NCBI RefSeq assembly: GCF_025837095.1
Contig: NZ_CP107551.1
Coordinates: 868,001 to 932,000, forward strand
DNA: 64,000 nt
Reading direction: 5' to 3'
Source of the DNA: Rhodococcus sp. Z13
GTDB taxonomy: Bacteria; Actinomycetota; Actinomycetes; Mycobacteriales; Mycobacteriaceae
Below are positions 33,735 through 41,085 of the stretch, piece after piece (within the stretch, counting starts at the first letter, position 1; every line of letters begins with the position of its first letter). Under the pieces are notes generated by a model. The model saw nothing but the letters and a program-made list of their open reading frames with translations, had not been told where the DNA came from and made no database searches. The translations under genes and the position numbers were made by a program.

Positions 33735-33875
33735 ATGCGTCGACGCCGCGAATGCACGTGCGCTGGGACCGCGCCGGGCTGGCCCCAGCACGAGGCCTAC
33801 TGCGCCACCGTCTCCATCACGGACTCCGATGCCGAGTGGTGGGACAACGAGGAGGCCCCGGAATGGGTGCTGTGA
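33735..33875 (+). CDS. Small Cys-containing island protein
   Basis: A 46-residue protein beginning MRRRRECTCAG with a CxC pair, another Cys at AYC, and an acidic tail. ATG 33735 is preceded by GGAAGGG. A longer reading from GTG 33606 would overlap the ATPase stop as elsewhere in this operon, but its first 43 codons consist of the DnaA-box-like repeats. Function unknown. Confidence 0.5.
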   Translation: MRRRRECTCAGTAPGWPQHEAYCATVSITDSDAEWWDNEEAPEWVL

Positions 33876-34195
33876 CCGCCCAGCGCGGCCCGCGGGGTCC
33901 GCGTCCCCGTGTCCCGGCGGTCTTCGCCGAGATGATCGACGGTCGCCTCGCCGGGGCGGCCTGCGTCGGCCGACACGAGTTGTTCGACGCCGAACTCGAC
34001 GGCGTCCACGAAACCCCCGCAGAACGCACGGCTCGGCACGCCGCGGCCGTGGCGATCTGCACGAGCTGTCCCGTGCTCACCGCCTGCCGCGTCGTCGCGG
34101 ACGAGGCCGGCCGCCACGCCCACGGGGTGTGGGCCGCAACCGTACGCAACACTTCCCGGCCCACAGGCCGGAGCCCGAAGGAGCTCTCCGCGTGA
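33863..34195 (+). CDS. WhiB-like iron-sulfur regulator
   Basis: A 110-residue protein with the four-cysteine WhiB signature: Cys34 (AACVG), Cys66 and Cys69 (CTSC) and Cys75, followed by GVWAA in place of the usual GVWGG turn and a basic tail. Such proteins bind a 4Fe-4S cluster and act with sigma factors. Phage-borne WhiB proteins are known to interfere with host WhiB proteins and superinfection. ATG 33863 has GGAGG upstream; GTG 33872 is an alternative. The stop overlaps the next gene. Confidence 0.85.
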   Translation: MGAVTAQRGPRGPRPRVPAVFAEMIDGRLAGAACVGRHELFDAELDGVHETPAERTARHAAAVAICTSCPVLTACRVVADEAGRHAHGVWAATVRNTSRPTGRSPKELSA

Positions 34196-34350
34196 AAACC
34201 ACCATCGACCTCGCCGCGCTCCCGACGTCGCTGCTGCGCCGCAACAACGTCCACCAGCTCGTCGAACGGCTCTCCCGAACCGGCGGATGCCTGCTGCTGG
34301 CCGACCTCGAGGCCGAACGCGCCCGCCGCGGCCTCCGGAGGCGCCCGTGA
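34192..34350 (+). CDS. Small island protein, unknown
   Basis: A 52-residue basic protein starting at a GTGA overlap with the WhiB-like gene and ending at a GTGA overlap with the next. The predicted content is mainly helical, with an Arg-rich C-terminus. No family recognised. Confidence 0.5.
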   Translation: MKTTIDLAALPTSLLRRNNVHQLVERLSRTGGCLLLADLEAERARRGLRRRP

Positions 34351-34742
34351 ACACCCGGACCGCGGGACAGGTCCCCGCACAGCAGGTTCCGCCGGTTCAG
34401 CACCTCGAGGACGCTCTCGTGCTGACCGGCGACGCGATCGGCACCGTCCGGTGGGCGCTGAGCGTGGCGATCGGCGCCCGCCGACGCCGCGGCATGCCCA
34501 TACCGCGGGAGGTCGGCCTTCTCGCAGGACTGCTGTCCGCGCCCGGACAGCACCCGACGACGACACCAGGATTCGGTGAACCTCGAGGTGACGTCATCGG
34601 CACCGGCGAACTCGCCCGACTGCTCGGGTGCAGCCGCCGGAACGCGCAACGGATCGCCACCGAACTCGGGCGACTCGAAGCCGGCCGATGGGTCATCGAC
34701 CGCACCGTCGCCGAGCAGTACGCGAGGAGCCGACACCAGTGA
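34347..34742 (+). CDS. HTH-containing island protein
   Basis: A 131-residue protein whose C-terminal third carries a helix-turn-helix (GTGELARLLGCSRRNAQRIA) like those that bind DNA in phage regulators. The N-terminal part is helical. Start and stop overlap neighbouring genes (GTGA at both). Probably a transcriptional or replication regulator; target unknown. Confidence 0.6.
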   Translation: MNTRTAGQVPAQQVPPVQHLEDALVLTGDAIGTVRWALSVAIGARRRRGMPIPREVGLLAGLLSAPGQHPTTTPGFGEPRGDVIGTGELARLLGCSRRNAQRIATELGRLEAGRWVIDRTVAEQYARSRHQ

Positions 34743-34867
34743 ACCCCCCGACTCTCGAACAGGTCGCCGAGTGGCTGGCTCTGGCCACCGACGACGAGAT
34801 CCACCACGTGCTCGAACTGGCCTGGCCCGATCAACCCGACCACGACACGAAGGACACCCACGCATGA
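34739..34867 (+). CDS. Very small acidic island protein
   Basis: A 42-residue acidic protein (NPPTLEQVAEWLALATDDEI at its N-terminus). It starts with a GTGA overlap and ends with an ATGA overlap. Its acceptance rests on the continuous overlap chain of the operon; function unknown. Confidence 0.5.
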   Translation: MNPPTLEQVAEWLALATDDEIHHVLELAWPDQPDHDTKDTHA

Positions 34868-35487
34868 GATACACCGGCCACAACGGCAACGACCGCTACA
34901 ACCCCGCCGGACGGCCTCCACTCGAGGCCCTGCCCGCCGACCTCGCCAAGCTCCTCGCCGAATACGACGCCGCCCAGGCACGGGTCCGCGACGCCGAACG
35001 CGAACGCGACCGCCTCGCCCAGCCCGAGCGCGACGACGAGGCACGCCAGGCCGACGCCGCAGCCGCGGCGGCCGCGGCACGAGCCGGGAAGAAGATCCCA
35101 CCCGCCACCGCCGCCGCGAAGCTCGCCGCCGACCGCGACGAGTCCGTCCGCGCCGCCGACGCCCACCGCGCCGCCGTGAAAGCGATCCGCGACGACCTCG
35201 ACGAAGCCCGCGACGCCGCGCTGCTGTCCATCACCGGCCCCAACGACAAGGATCGGGACCGCGTCGCCAAGGCCGCCGCCGACTTCGTTGCGGTGCTCGA
35301 ACAGGCGATCGCCGACCGTGCTGTCTACGACTGGCTCCGCGGCCGCACGTACTTCGCCAACGCTCAGACCTGGGCGGTCGACGTCGTTCCCGCGCTCCGC
35401 CACCATGCGATGGGCCGGGACAACTCGACGCTCGTCCACGCTCGCGCGGTCGTCACCAACCTCGTCGACGCACTCATGGAGGACTGA
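34864..35487 (+). CDS. Coiled-coil island protein
   Basis: A 207-residue protein starting at an ATGA overlap. Residues about 25-130 form an Ala/Arg/Asp/Glu-rich heptad region likely to be a long coiled coil, followed by a more globular C-terminus (VYDWLRGRTYFANAQTWAVD). It could be structural or scaffolding, but no phage structural family is recognised and no capsid genes accompany it. Confidence 0.65.
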   Translation: MRYTGHNGNDRYNPAGRPPLEALPADLAKLLAEYDAAQARVRDAERERDRLAQPERDDEARQADAAAAAAAARAGKKIPPATAAAKLAADRDESVRAADAHRAAVKAIRDDLDEARDAALLSITGPNDKDRDRVAKAAADFVAVLEQAIADRAVYDWLRGRTYFANAQTWAVDVVPALRHHAMGRDNSTLVHARAVVTNLVDALMED

Positions 35488-35490
35488 CCC

Positions 35491-35640
35491 ATGCCGATCG
35501 ATCACCACTTCGACTACACCAGCGGCGAGCCCTGGGAGATCCGCCGCCGCGCCGTGGAGAACCTACGCCACCAGCGCCGCGAGTACGCCCTCCGGCGCGC
35601 CGCCGAGGAAGCGGAGAAACAGAGCCAGCAACGCCGCTGA
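35491..35640 (+). CDS. Small basic island protein
   Basis: A 49-residue protein beginning MPIDHHFDYTSGEPWEIRRR and continuing as a charged helix to the stop at 35638-35640. A GGAGG lies 12 bases upstream, inside the end of the coiled-coil gene. Function unknown. Confidence 0.55.
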   Translation: MPIDHHFDYTSGEPWEIRRRAVENLRHQRREYALRRAAEEAEKQSQQRR

Positions 35641-35641
35641 C

Positions 35642-35845
35642 ATGTGGTTGTACATGGTCGGCAGCCCCTACCCGCAGCGGCTCGGGATTGTCGGTACCGA
35701 CGAACATCCGATCACCGTGGTCCACCTGCCCCGCAAGGACCAGTTCCACCTGCGGTGTCGATGCGGGTGGACCGCGATCGGGGTCACCCTCAACCACGCC
35801 CGGATGCTCACCGGCCGGCACGCGCCGGACCAGCAGCCCGACTGA
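35642..35845 (+). CDS. Small island protein with CxC motif
   Basis: A 67-residue protein beginning one base after the previous stop (TGACATG). It contains FHLRCRCGWTAIG, a possible zinc-binding turn, and ends in a basic/proline tail. Two strong hairpins follow it. Function unknown. Confidence 0.55.
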   Translation: MWLYMVGSPYPQRLGIVGTDEHPITVVHLPRKDQFHLRCRCGWTAIGVTLNHARMLTGRHAPDQQPD

Positions 35846-35850
35846 CGACA

Positions 35851-35909
35851 GGCCGGTGGTCTCACCAGAGGCCACCGGCCCCAAGGGGTGGGGGAGGGAC
35901 CCCCACCCC
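35851..35909 (+). terminator. Two consecutive terminator-like hairpins
   Basis: GGCCGGTGG/CCACCGGCC (35851-35880) is followed at once by GGGGTGGGGG/CCCCCACCCC with a five-base loop (35885-35909). They separate the small-gene operon from the small-terminase-like gene. Confidence 0.65.
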
Positions 35910-35984
35910 CACCGGACGGCCCACCAGCGGCATAGGGCCGATCCCTCCCCGTCTCCCCAAACTATCGACCCTTCGGAGGACCGA

Positions 35985-36081
35985 ATGACCCCCAAACCAC
36001 CCCCAGGGACGCGTACCGCTGGGCGCCGGTTGTGGTCGGCGATCGTCGCCGAGTACGAACTCACCGAACACGAGCTTCAGA
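35985..36081 (+). pseudogene. P27-like terminase small subunit, 5' fragment
   Basis: ATG 35985 with GGAGGA upstream opens a frame reading LWSAIVAEYELTEHELQ before an IS1634-family element interrupts it at 36082. Removing the element and one 50-bp copy gives a 109-residue protein resembling P27-type phage small terminase subunits. Confidence 0.65.
36032..36081. repeat. 50-bp target duplication of IS1634-type element, left copy
   Basis: These 50 bases are identical to 37843-37892 and directly abut the element's terminal CCCGAGTTGGCTCAT. Long, variable-length duplications are a known trait of IS1634/IS1549-type elements. Confidence 0.92.
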
Positions 36082-37842
36082 CCCGAGTTGGCTCATGTTT
36101 TCGGGATGATCGACAGCTCACGTCTGTGACCTGCTGGTTTTCGTCGGGATCGGCCTGATTTCACGCACTAACGGCGCTGGTTCTAGGCTCGGCAAGTGGT
36201 GTTTGTCAGGAAGGTGCGCACCAAGTCCGGGGCCACGGCCGTGCAGATCGCCCGCTATGTGGGCGGTCGGCAGGAGATCGTCAAGCACATCGGTTCCGCG
36301 CATACCGACGTCGAACTCGGCATGCTGCTCGAGCGCGCCCGGGCCTGGCTCGAACCCGACCAGCAAGTCCTCGACCTCGGCGTCACCCGGCAGGTCCCGG
36401 TCGAAAAGCCCCTGGCCGGCGGGCAGAGCACCCTGTTCGAGCCCACACCCGGACCCGTGCAGGTGGATACGCCGGGACGGACGGAATCGACCGGGTCGGT
36501 GCTGCTGCGCCAGGTCTTGGTCGACGTCTACGACCAGCTTGGGTTCGGCATCCTCGGCGACACGGTGTTCCGGGACCTGGTGATCGCCCGGATCGTCGAA
36601 CCCGGCTCGAAACTCGACGCCGGTCGGGTCCTACAGGACCTCGGGACGGATCCACCGAGCTACGCGACGATCAAACGCCACCTGAAGCAGATCGTCGACC
36701 GTGAGTATCGAGGCAAGATCGCCGAGCAATGCTTCGCCCATGCCGCCGAATCCGGCGGTCTGAGCCTGTTGTTGTACGACGTGACGACCTTGTACTTCGA
36801 GGCCGAAAAGGAAGATGACCTGCGCAAAGTCGGGTACTCGAAGGAACGCCGGGTCGACCCGCAGATCGTCGTCGGGCTGCTGGTGGACCGCACCGGTTTC
36901 CCGCTCGAGATCGGCTGCTACGAAGGCAACTCCGCCGAAACCCGCACCATCGTCCCGATCGTGCGGCAGTTCCAGGCCCGCCATGACCTCGACGGGGTCG
37001 AGATGGTCGTCGCCGCGGACGCCGGAATGCTGTCCGCGTCCAATCTCGCAGCGCTGGACGAGGCGGGGCTGAAGTTCATCGTCGGCTCCCGCGCCACGAA
37101 AGCGCCTGGTGATCTCGCCTCCCACTTTCATTGGAACGGCAATGTTTTCACCGATGGGCAGATCATCGACACGATCACGCCACGGCACGGCCGCTCCGTG
37201 GTCAACAACCGCCGGCGACGAGCCGAGCCCGTCTGGAACGAGACGGACCATCCGAATGCGTGGCGGGCGATCTGGCAGTACTCCCGCAGCCGCGCCGCCC
37301 GGGACGAGAAAACACTCAACGCACAAGAAGCCCGCGCCCGGGCCGTGGTCGACGGGGACACCGCACCGAAGTCGACGCGATTCGTGAAGACGACTGCGAA
37401 AGGCCGGCGGCTGGACACTGCCTCGCTCGAACGCGCCAGGATGCTCGTCGGCCTGAAAGGCTATGTCACCAACCTTCCTGTCTCCCTGATGGATCCGAGC
37501 GAAATCATCGGTAAATATCACGAGTTGTGGCATGTCGAGCAGTCGTTCCGGATGTCGAAGACCGATCTGCGGGCCCGGCCGATCTTCCACCGCACCCGCG
37601 ATGCGATCGAGGCGCACCTGACGGTGGTGTTCGCGGCATTGGCGGTCTCCCGGGTGGTGCAGGAACGCAGCGATCTCGCGATCGGCAAGGTCGTCAAGCT
37701 GTTGCGGCCGCTGCGGTCGGCGACCATCGCGATCAACGGCACCCGACACACGTTCCCGCCGCAGGTCGAGGCCGATATGCAGGTGCTGCTCGATCGGATT
37801 TCAGGTACCGAAATCACGCACTAACGAAATGAGCCAACTCGG
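36082..37842 (+). mobile_element. IS1634-family insertion sequence, 1761 bp
   Basis: The element has 15-bp perfect terminal inverted repeats (CCCGAGTTGGCTCAT) and a single 542-codon transposase of the IS4 superfamily/IS1634 group. It is inserted in the small-terminase-like gene of the island, with 50-bp direct repeats of target DNA. Everything looks intact, so it may be active and its insertion recent. Confidence 0.92.
36196..37824 (+). CDS. IS1634-family DDE transposase
   Basis: A 542-residue transposase. Catalytic residues are recognisable as the Asp in LLLYDVTTLYFEAE, the Asp in VVAADAGMLSASN and the Glu in the YHELWHVEQSFRMSKTDL segment, which corresponds to the Y-R-E box of IS4-type enzymes. 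The N-terminal VRKVRTKSGATAVQIARYVG is typical of the IS1634 group. GTG 36196 is the likely start. The stop at 37822-37824 is only four bases before an ATG supplied by the IS end. Confidence 0.93.
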   Translation: MVFVRKVRTKSGATAVQIARYVGGRQEIVKHIGSAHTDVELGMLLERARAWLEPDQQVLDLGVTRQVPVEKPLAGGQSTLFEPTPGPVQVDTPGRTESTGSVLLRQVLVDVYDQLGFGILGDTVFRDLVIARIVEPGSKLDAGRVLQDLGTDPPSYATIKRHLKQIVDREYRGKIAEQCFAHAAESGGLSLLLYDVTTLYFEAEKEDDLRKVGYSKERRVDPQIVVGLLVDRTGFPLEIGCYEGNSAETRTIVPIVRQFQARHDLDGVEMVVAADAGMLSASNLAALDEAGLKFIVGSRATKAPGDLASHFHWNGNVFTDGQIIDTITPRHGRSVVNNRRRRAEPVWNETDHPNAWRAIWQYSRSRAARDEKTLNAQEARARAVVDGDTAPKSTRFVKTTAKGRRLDTASLERARMLVGLKGYVTNLPVSLMDPSEIIGKYHELWHVEQSFRMSKTDLRARPIFHRTRDAIEAHLTVVFAALAVSRVVQERSDLAIGKVVKLLRPLRSATIAINGTRHTFPPQVEADMQVLLDRISGTEITH

Positions 37843-38125
37843 GTGGTCGGCGATCGTCGCCGAGTACGAACTCACCGAACACGAGCTTCAGATCCTTCGA
37901 GAAGCGGTACGGACGGTGGATCTGCTCGACACGCTGCACAAGGTCGCCGGCGAGGAGGGCCCGCTCGCGGACTCCTCCCAGGGAAGAAGGGTGCATCCGG
38001 CGATCGTGGAGCTCCGCCAGCAGCGGATCACGCTCGCCCGGCTCCTCGCCACCCTGAACATCCCCACCGAGGACACCACGGTGCGGGCCCCGCGGGGCGT
38101 GTACGGGATCCGAGGGACTGCGTGA
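37829..38125 (+). CDS. P27-like terminase small subunit, IS-rebuilt ORF
   Basis: A 98-residue frame begins at an ATG inside the IS terminal repeat (MSQLG), continues through the second 50-bp copy (WSAIVAEYELTEHELQ) and then LREAVRTVDLLDTLHKV to VELRQQRITLARLLATLNIP. The pattern matches P27-family small terminase subunits, which recognise pac sites. Only about 15 N-terminal residues of the original protein are lost, and the transposase stop lies close enough for coupled translation. In phage satellites a TerS redirects helper packaging; whether this one still works is open. Confidence 0.6.
   Translation: MSQLGWSAIVAEYELTEHELQILREAVRTVDLLDTLHKVAGEEGPLADSSQGRRVHPAIVELRQQRITLARLLATLNIPTEDTTVRAPRGVYGIRGTA
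37843..37892. repeat. 50-bp target duplication of IS1634-type element, right copy
   Basis: Identical to 36032-36081; it regenerates codons 16-32 of the interrupted gene. Confidence 0.92.
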
Positions 38126-38400
38126 GACGCCGCACCCACGAGCCTGGCTCGGCGATCCCCGGAAAGCTTCGGGTGTTCACGCCTAGTGATTGGCCCGGAG
38201 ATACGGACCGCGCTCGACTGGATGCCTGGTTCACCGCTCGCTATGCGTACGCCGAGGTGAACAGCTGGCCTGGCGGAGCGCTGACCCTGATTCGGGAGCA
38301 CCATGCAATGCGACGAAAGATATACCTAGCCTCGGGCTTTCGTGCTGATCGAGCGGACACCCGTGTCGAATACGAAGAATGGTGCCCTGAGCTGGGATAA
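38122..38400 (+). CDS. Island protein downstream of TerS-like gene, unknown
   Basis: A 92-residue protein from GTG 38122 (GTGA overlap with the small-terminase-like gene). It reads RLDAWFTARYAYAEVNSWPG in the middle and ends in an acidic EYEEWCPELG. No family recognised. The overlap places it in the same operon. Confidence 0.55.
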   Translation: MRRRTHEPGSAIPGKLRVFTPSDWPGDTDRARLDAWFTARYAYAEVNSWPGGALTLIREHHAMRRKIYLASGFRADRADTRVEYEEWCPELG

Positions 38401-38449
38401 TTCGACTTGCGAAGGTTGAATCAGTCCCAGTTCGAGGAGCACCATTCCG

Positions 38450-38545
38450 GTGAGCAAGTCTACGTCCCCCTACCCACGCGTGTCCGCATCGGCCACCGGA
38501 ACCGGCCTCGTGTCGCATGCCGGAGCCGTCCTGCTGCTGCGCTAA
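38450..38545 (+). pseudogene. IS1380-type transposase N-terminal remnant
   Basis: From GTG 38450 the frame reads STSPYPRVSASATGTGLVSH and then AGAVLLLR before a stop. This resembles the conserved N-terminus of IS1380-family transposases (YPRV, TG-GLVS-AG). Nothing of the remaining 400 or so residues is present. It marks an older, decayed insertion. Confidence 0.5.
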
Positions 38546-38622
38546 ATCGACAGCTCGGACTCGGGTAACCCATCTGTTGCTCATCCCCGGATCTGCCGGA
38601 GACGCCCGGCCCAGTCCGTGAT

Positions 38623-39108
38623 GTGATGCCTTACGTGAATGGTTGGGCAGCTGGGCTCATCGTCGGCGGTGCATTTCTTCAATGCGGCGGATTGGCGGTG
38701 ACTTTTCATCAGGTGCGGGCTGTCATCAGCATTCGGGATGATGTGCGCCGGCAACTCGGCGGCATACTCCGCAGACTACGCAGAACCGAATTTGTGCACA
38801 CCGAACACGTCACGGTCCCGATCTCGTTGGAGTTGGCAGGCGCCGGTACCGTCACCTTCCGCATGCCCGATGAGTCCGAAACCGATCGGATGTCTCGCGA
38901 GCTTGAAGATCAGAAGCGAGCTGTCGCGGAGTTGCGGCGGACAATTGTAGAGCTCGAGCGTCGAACACAGCGGGATCTCGACGGCAGGCTTGCCGCTCTG
39001 GCCGATGAACTCGACCGGAAAGGCACCCGCGATGCTCGACTCACCTGGAAAGGGGCTGCGCTGATCGGCGCCGGCATCGTGGCGCAGACGGTCGGATCAC
39101 TGATGTGA
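38623..39108 (+). CDS. Membrane protein with coiled coil (island cargo)
   Basis: A 161-residue protein (ATG 38626 is an alternative to GTG 38623). It has an N-terminal membrane helix (about 8-27), a long charged coiled-coil region (about 85-135, SRELEDQKRAVAELRRTIVE) and a C-terminal hydrophobic helix (about 144-160). Codon use is less GC-biased than the chromosome. It lies alone at the distal end of the island, where satellites often keep accessory genes; an anti-phage role is conceivable but unproven. Confidence 0.6.
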   Translation: MMPYVNGWAAGLIVGGAFLQCGGLAVTFHQVRAVISIRDDVRRQLGGILRRLRRTEFVHTEHVTVPISLELAGAGTVTFRMPDESETDRMSRELEDQKRAVAELRRTIVELERRTQRDLDGRLAALADELDRKGTRDARLTWKGAALIGAGIVAQTVGSLM

Positions 39109-39172
39109 CCTCACGAGTTCCCCAGCGCGTTCGCGAGGGTTTCGAGAAGATTCGCGAGGCTCTCGCGCCGCG

Positions 39173-39415
39173 CTACGAGATCCGCCTCGGCGAGTGCCCG
39201 CAGTCACCGACCAGTCGCGATGTCTCACAGGAATTGGCGCAGTGGAAGTAAACATCCTGTCGCACAGGACCGCTCACCCCAGACGCCTCTTCATCCCTGA
39301 TCTCGTAGCCCACAGGGCCGTTGCAGTACTTGCAGCGGAGCTTGTCCGTGTTTCCCGTTGCACCCATGTCGTGCAGGGTATCCCGCAGCAACGGCACCAG
39401 CGCGAGCTGGTCCAT
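39173..39415 (-). CDS. Zinc-ribbon-like small protein (tentative)
   Basis: An 80-residue frame with LRCKYCNGPVGYEI and YFHCANSCE, giving CxxC and CxxxC pairs typical of a zinc ribbon. The ribosome site is weak. It lies in a less dense part of the island. The cysteine spacing is the main reason to accept it. Confidence 0.45.
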   Translation of the reverse strand: MDQLALVPLLRDTLHDMGATGNTDKLRCKYCNGPVGYEIRDEEASGVSGPVRQDVYFHCANSCETSRLVGDCGHSPRRIS

Positions 39416-39773
39416 CGGCTCACGCTGGGAGGGAGTGGAGGGGACCGCCTACCGGCGGACTCTCCTCCACCGAGCGGAGCACCCAAGGGTGCCGGTGTCG
39501 TTGACCCCGCCCCGGAAATTTCCCACGGACCCATCCCATGACCGCGTCTGGCCAACACGTGTAGCCACGTCACCGAATGTGAGCGTGGCTGTGCTGAACC
39601 CTCACCTCGTCTGGCCAGACACCGATGTGAGAGCGCCCTCGCCGGTTCGAGGGATCAAGAACACCGGGCACCGCTGGTTTACGTCGGGCGGTGCGAGAGA
39701 GAACGACGTGCAGAGGCCGCGGACCGCGGCGTGCAAAGCACGGGCCGGTACGAGACCGGCCCGGCTCAACACG
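39416..39773. other. Intergenic island stretch, no gene supported
   Basis: About 360 bases without a convincing coding frame. It holds a perfect 12-bp palindrome GTCTGGCCAGAC at 39609-39620 with a partial copy (GTCTGGCCA) near 39546. A 9-bp stem hairpin at 39741-39763 sits just past the stop of the M41-like gene and probably ends that minus-strand operon. Confidence 0.5.
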
Positions 39774-40280
39774 TCACGAGCCCCACAGAAGCGATTCGAC
39801 GACGTCGTGGGTGACAAGCTCCCCATCGAGGAGAAGTCGCGCCACCTCGAGGATCACAGGCCATACCTGCTCGAGTTCGCGATCCCAGATTTCCGATAGG
39901 GCCGTCTTCTGCTCGGCCGGGATGCCCGCCATGTCTTGCAGGGCCAGGTGTTCCTTTTCGGTCTGCTGGACGATGGCGGCGTCAGACGGTTGCGTGAGGG
40001 AGACGTCGAAGACGTAGTCGTCGAAGGTGAGCATGTCTTCGTCTGTGTCGTCGAGGGGGCGATCTCCCCACAGGGCGCGTGCTTCCGCCCAGATTCCGGC
40101 GTAGGCGATGAACCCGAGATCGAGTGGCTTGCTGTTGTGGAGGGTCAGGCCTAGGTGATCGTCTCCGGGTGTGATCGTGACCGACCGGAGGGTCCCTCCG
40201 CCGCGCATGAGCGTTGCGACGGCGTGCCCTGCCTCGTGGATTGCGGTGATTCTCAGTTGCTCATCCATGCGCTGAATCAT
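39774..40280 (-). CDS. HEXXH (M41-like) peptidase-domain protein
   Basis: A 168-residue protein with AIHEAGHAVATLMRGG at residues 13-28, the HEXXH zinc-binding motif of FtsH/M41-type peptidases, followed by a GLTLHNSKP segment and an acidic helical C-terminus. It lacks the AAA and membrane domains of FtsH, so it is a stand-alone domain. ATG 40280 overlaps the stop of the upstream gene. Similar stand-alone domains occur in phage and island genomes; the substrate is unknown. Confidence 0.7.
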   Translation of the reverse strand: MIQRMDEQLRITAIHEAGHAVATLMRGGGTLRSVTITPGDDHLGLTLHNSKPLDLGFIAYAGIWAEARALWGDRPLDDTDEDMLTFDDYVFDVSLTQPSDAAIVQQTEKEHLALQDMAGIPAEQKTALSEIWDRELEQVWPVILEVARLLLDGELVTHDVVESLLWGS

Positions 40281-40933
40281 CGGACGCCGCCGATCGTGTC
40301 CTTCCGACCGGCGGGAGCACTGTGATCGCGATACAGGCGGGAGAGCGCATCGATCAACGCCGGGATCTCCCGAAGATGGAGCGTCGGGAAGTCGTCGCAC
40401 CCGTCGGGTGTGCCGAACGCGAGCTCGTAGTCGGTCCCGTCCTCAGTCGTGATCGCGTCGAGGGTGACACGGAGGCGGGGAGCGACGTCGACGGCGGTCA
40501 CGGTCGTCACCGTGACTTCGTCGCCGAGGGGCTCCTCGCCGCGGTTCTCGAGTTCGGCGAGTTCGGCGCGTTCCGCCAAGATCCCGCGGCGGATCCGCTC
40601 GACGTCGCTCTCGGTCCACAAGGGCACCGTGCGCCACTGCTCACGGCCGCGACCGGACGCGATTGCGGCCCGTTCGAGTTCGTCGATCATCAGGCCGCAG
40701 TGGTCGCGGAACTCCGACTCGGTGATCTGCTCCGGAGCGAGCTGGTCGAGGACGTCGAAGGCGGTGAGACGGCCACGGCCGGGGAGGAACGCCACGGCGG
40801 CCGCTGCTGCGACGTACCAGCCGTGCTCGATAGCGAAGCGAAGGCCGAGCATGGGCAGCCCGTAGGCAAGGGCGAAGCCGAGAAGGGGAACGAGCGCGTA
40901 CGGTGCGCGCTCTACGATGGTCTGACGGTTCAT
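40277..40933 (-). CDS. Membrane-anchored partner of M41-like protein, unknown
   Basis: A 218-residue protein with one or two N-terminal membrane segments (about residues 10-50) and a cytoplasmic region that is helical then beta-rich (VTVTTVTAVDVAPRLRVTLD). ATG 40933 is chosen over 40942 because of its GGAG spacing. The following gene overlaps its stop, so the two proteins likely act together. No family recognised. Confidence 0.6.
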   Translation of the reverse strand: MNRQTIVERAPYALVPLLGFALAYGLPMLGLRFAIEHGWYVAAAAAVAFLPGRGRLTAFDVLDQLAPEQITESEFRDHCGLMIDELERAAIASGRGREQWRTVPLWTESDVERIRRGILAERAELAELENRGEEPLGDEVTVTTVTAVDVAPRLRVTLDAITTEDGTDYELAFGTPDGCDDFPTLHLREIPALIDALSRLYRDHSAPAGRKDTIGGVR

Positions 40934-41019
40934 CGGAAGCATCTCCGTTGGGCCGAGGCCCTGGAATCGGGAGGCAAGCCCGATCCGGGGCCGTTCTGCA
41001 TCGGCTCCACGTCAGACGA

Positions 41020-41039
41020 TTCTGCACGGATTGTGCACG
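41020..41039. repeat. Putative integrase arm-type sites, right pair
   Basis: TTCTGCACGGATTGTGCACG matches 18 of 20 bases of 30329-30348 in the same orientation, with the same two TGCACG units. It lies 47 bp inside the right attachment site. Confidence 0.6.
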
Positions 41040-41047
41040 TGCTCTAC

Positions 41048-41074
41048 GGTCAGAGCCGGAAACCGGCTCTGACC
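41048..41074 (-). terminator. Hairpin downstream of tRNA-Arg
   Basis: A perfect 12-bp inverted repeat (GGTCAGAGCCGG and complement) with an AAA loop lies 14 bp past the tRNA 3' end on the minus strand. It is within the island and probably replaces the tRNA's original terminator, which was left behind at 30128-30181. Confidence 0.6.
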
Positions 41075-41085
41075 AGCGGAGATGT

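Noticed and set aside
39321-39899. 192-codon plus-strand frame in the island's sparse region
   Set aside because: Its composition is random, it overlaps the M41-like gene antisense, and it has no credible ribosome site.
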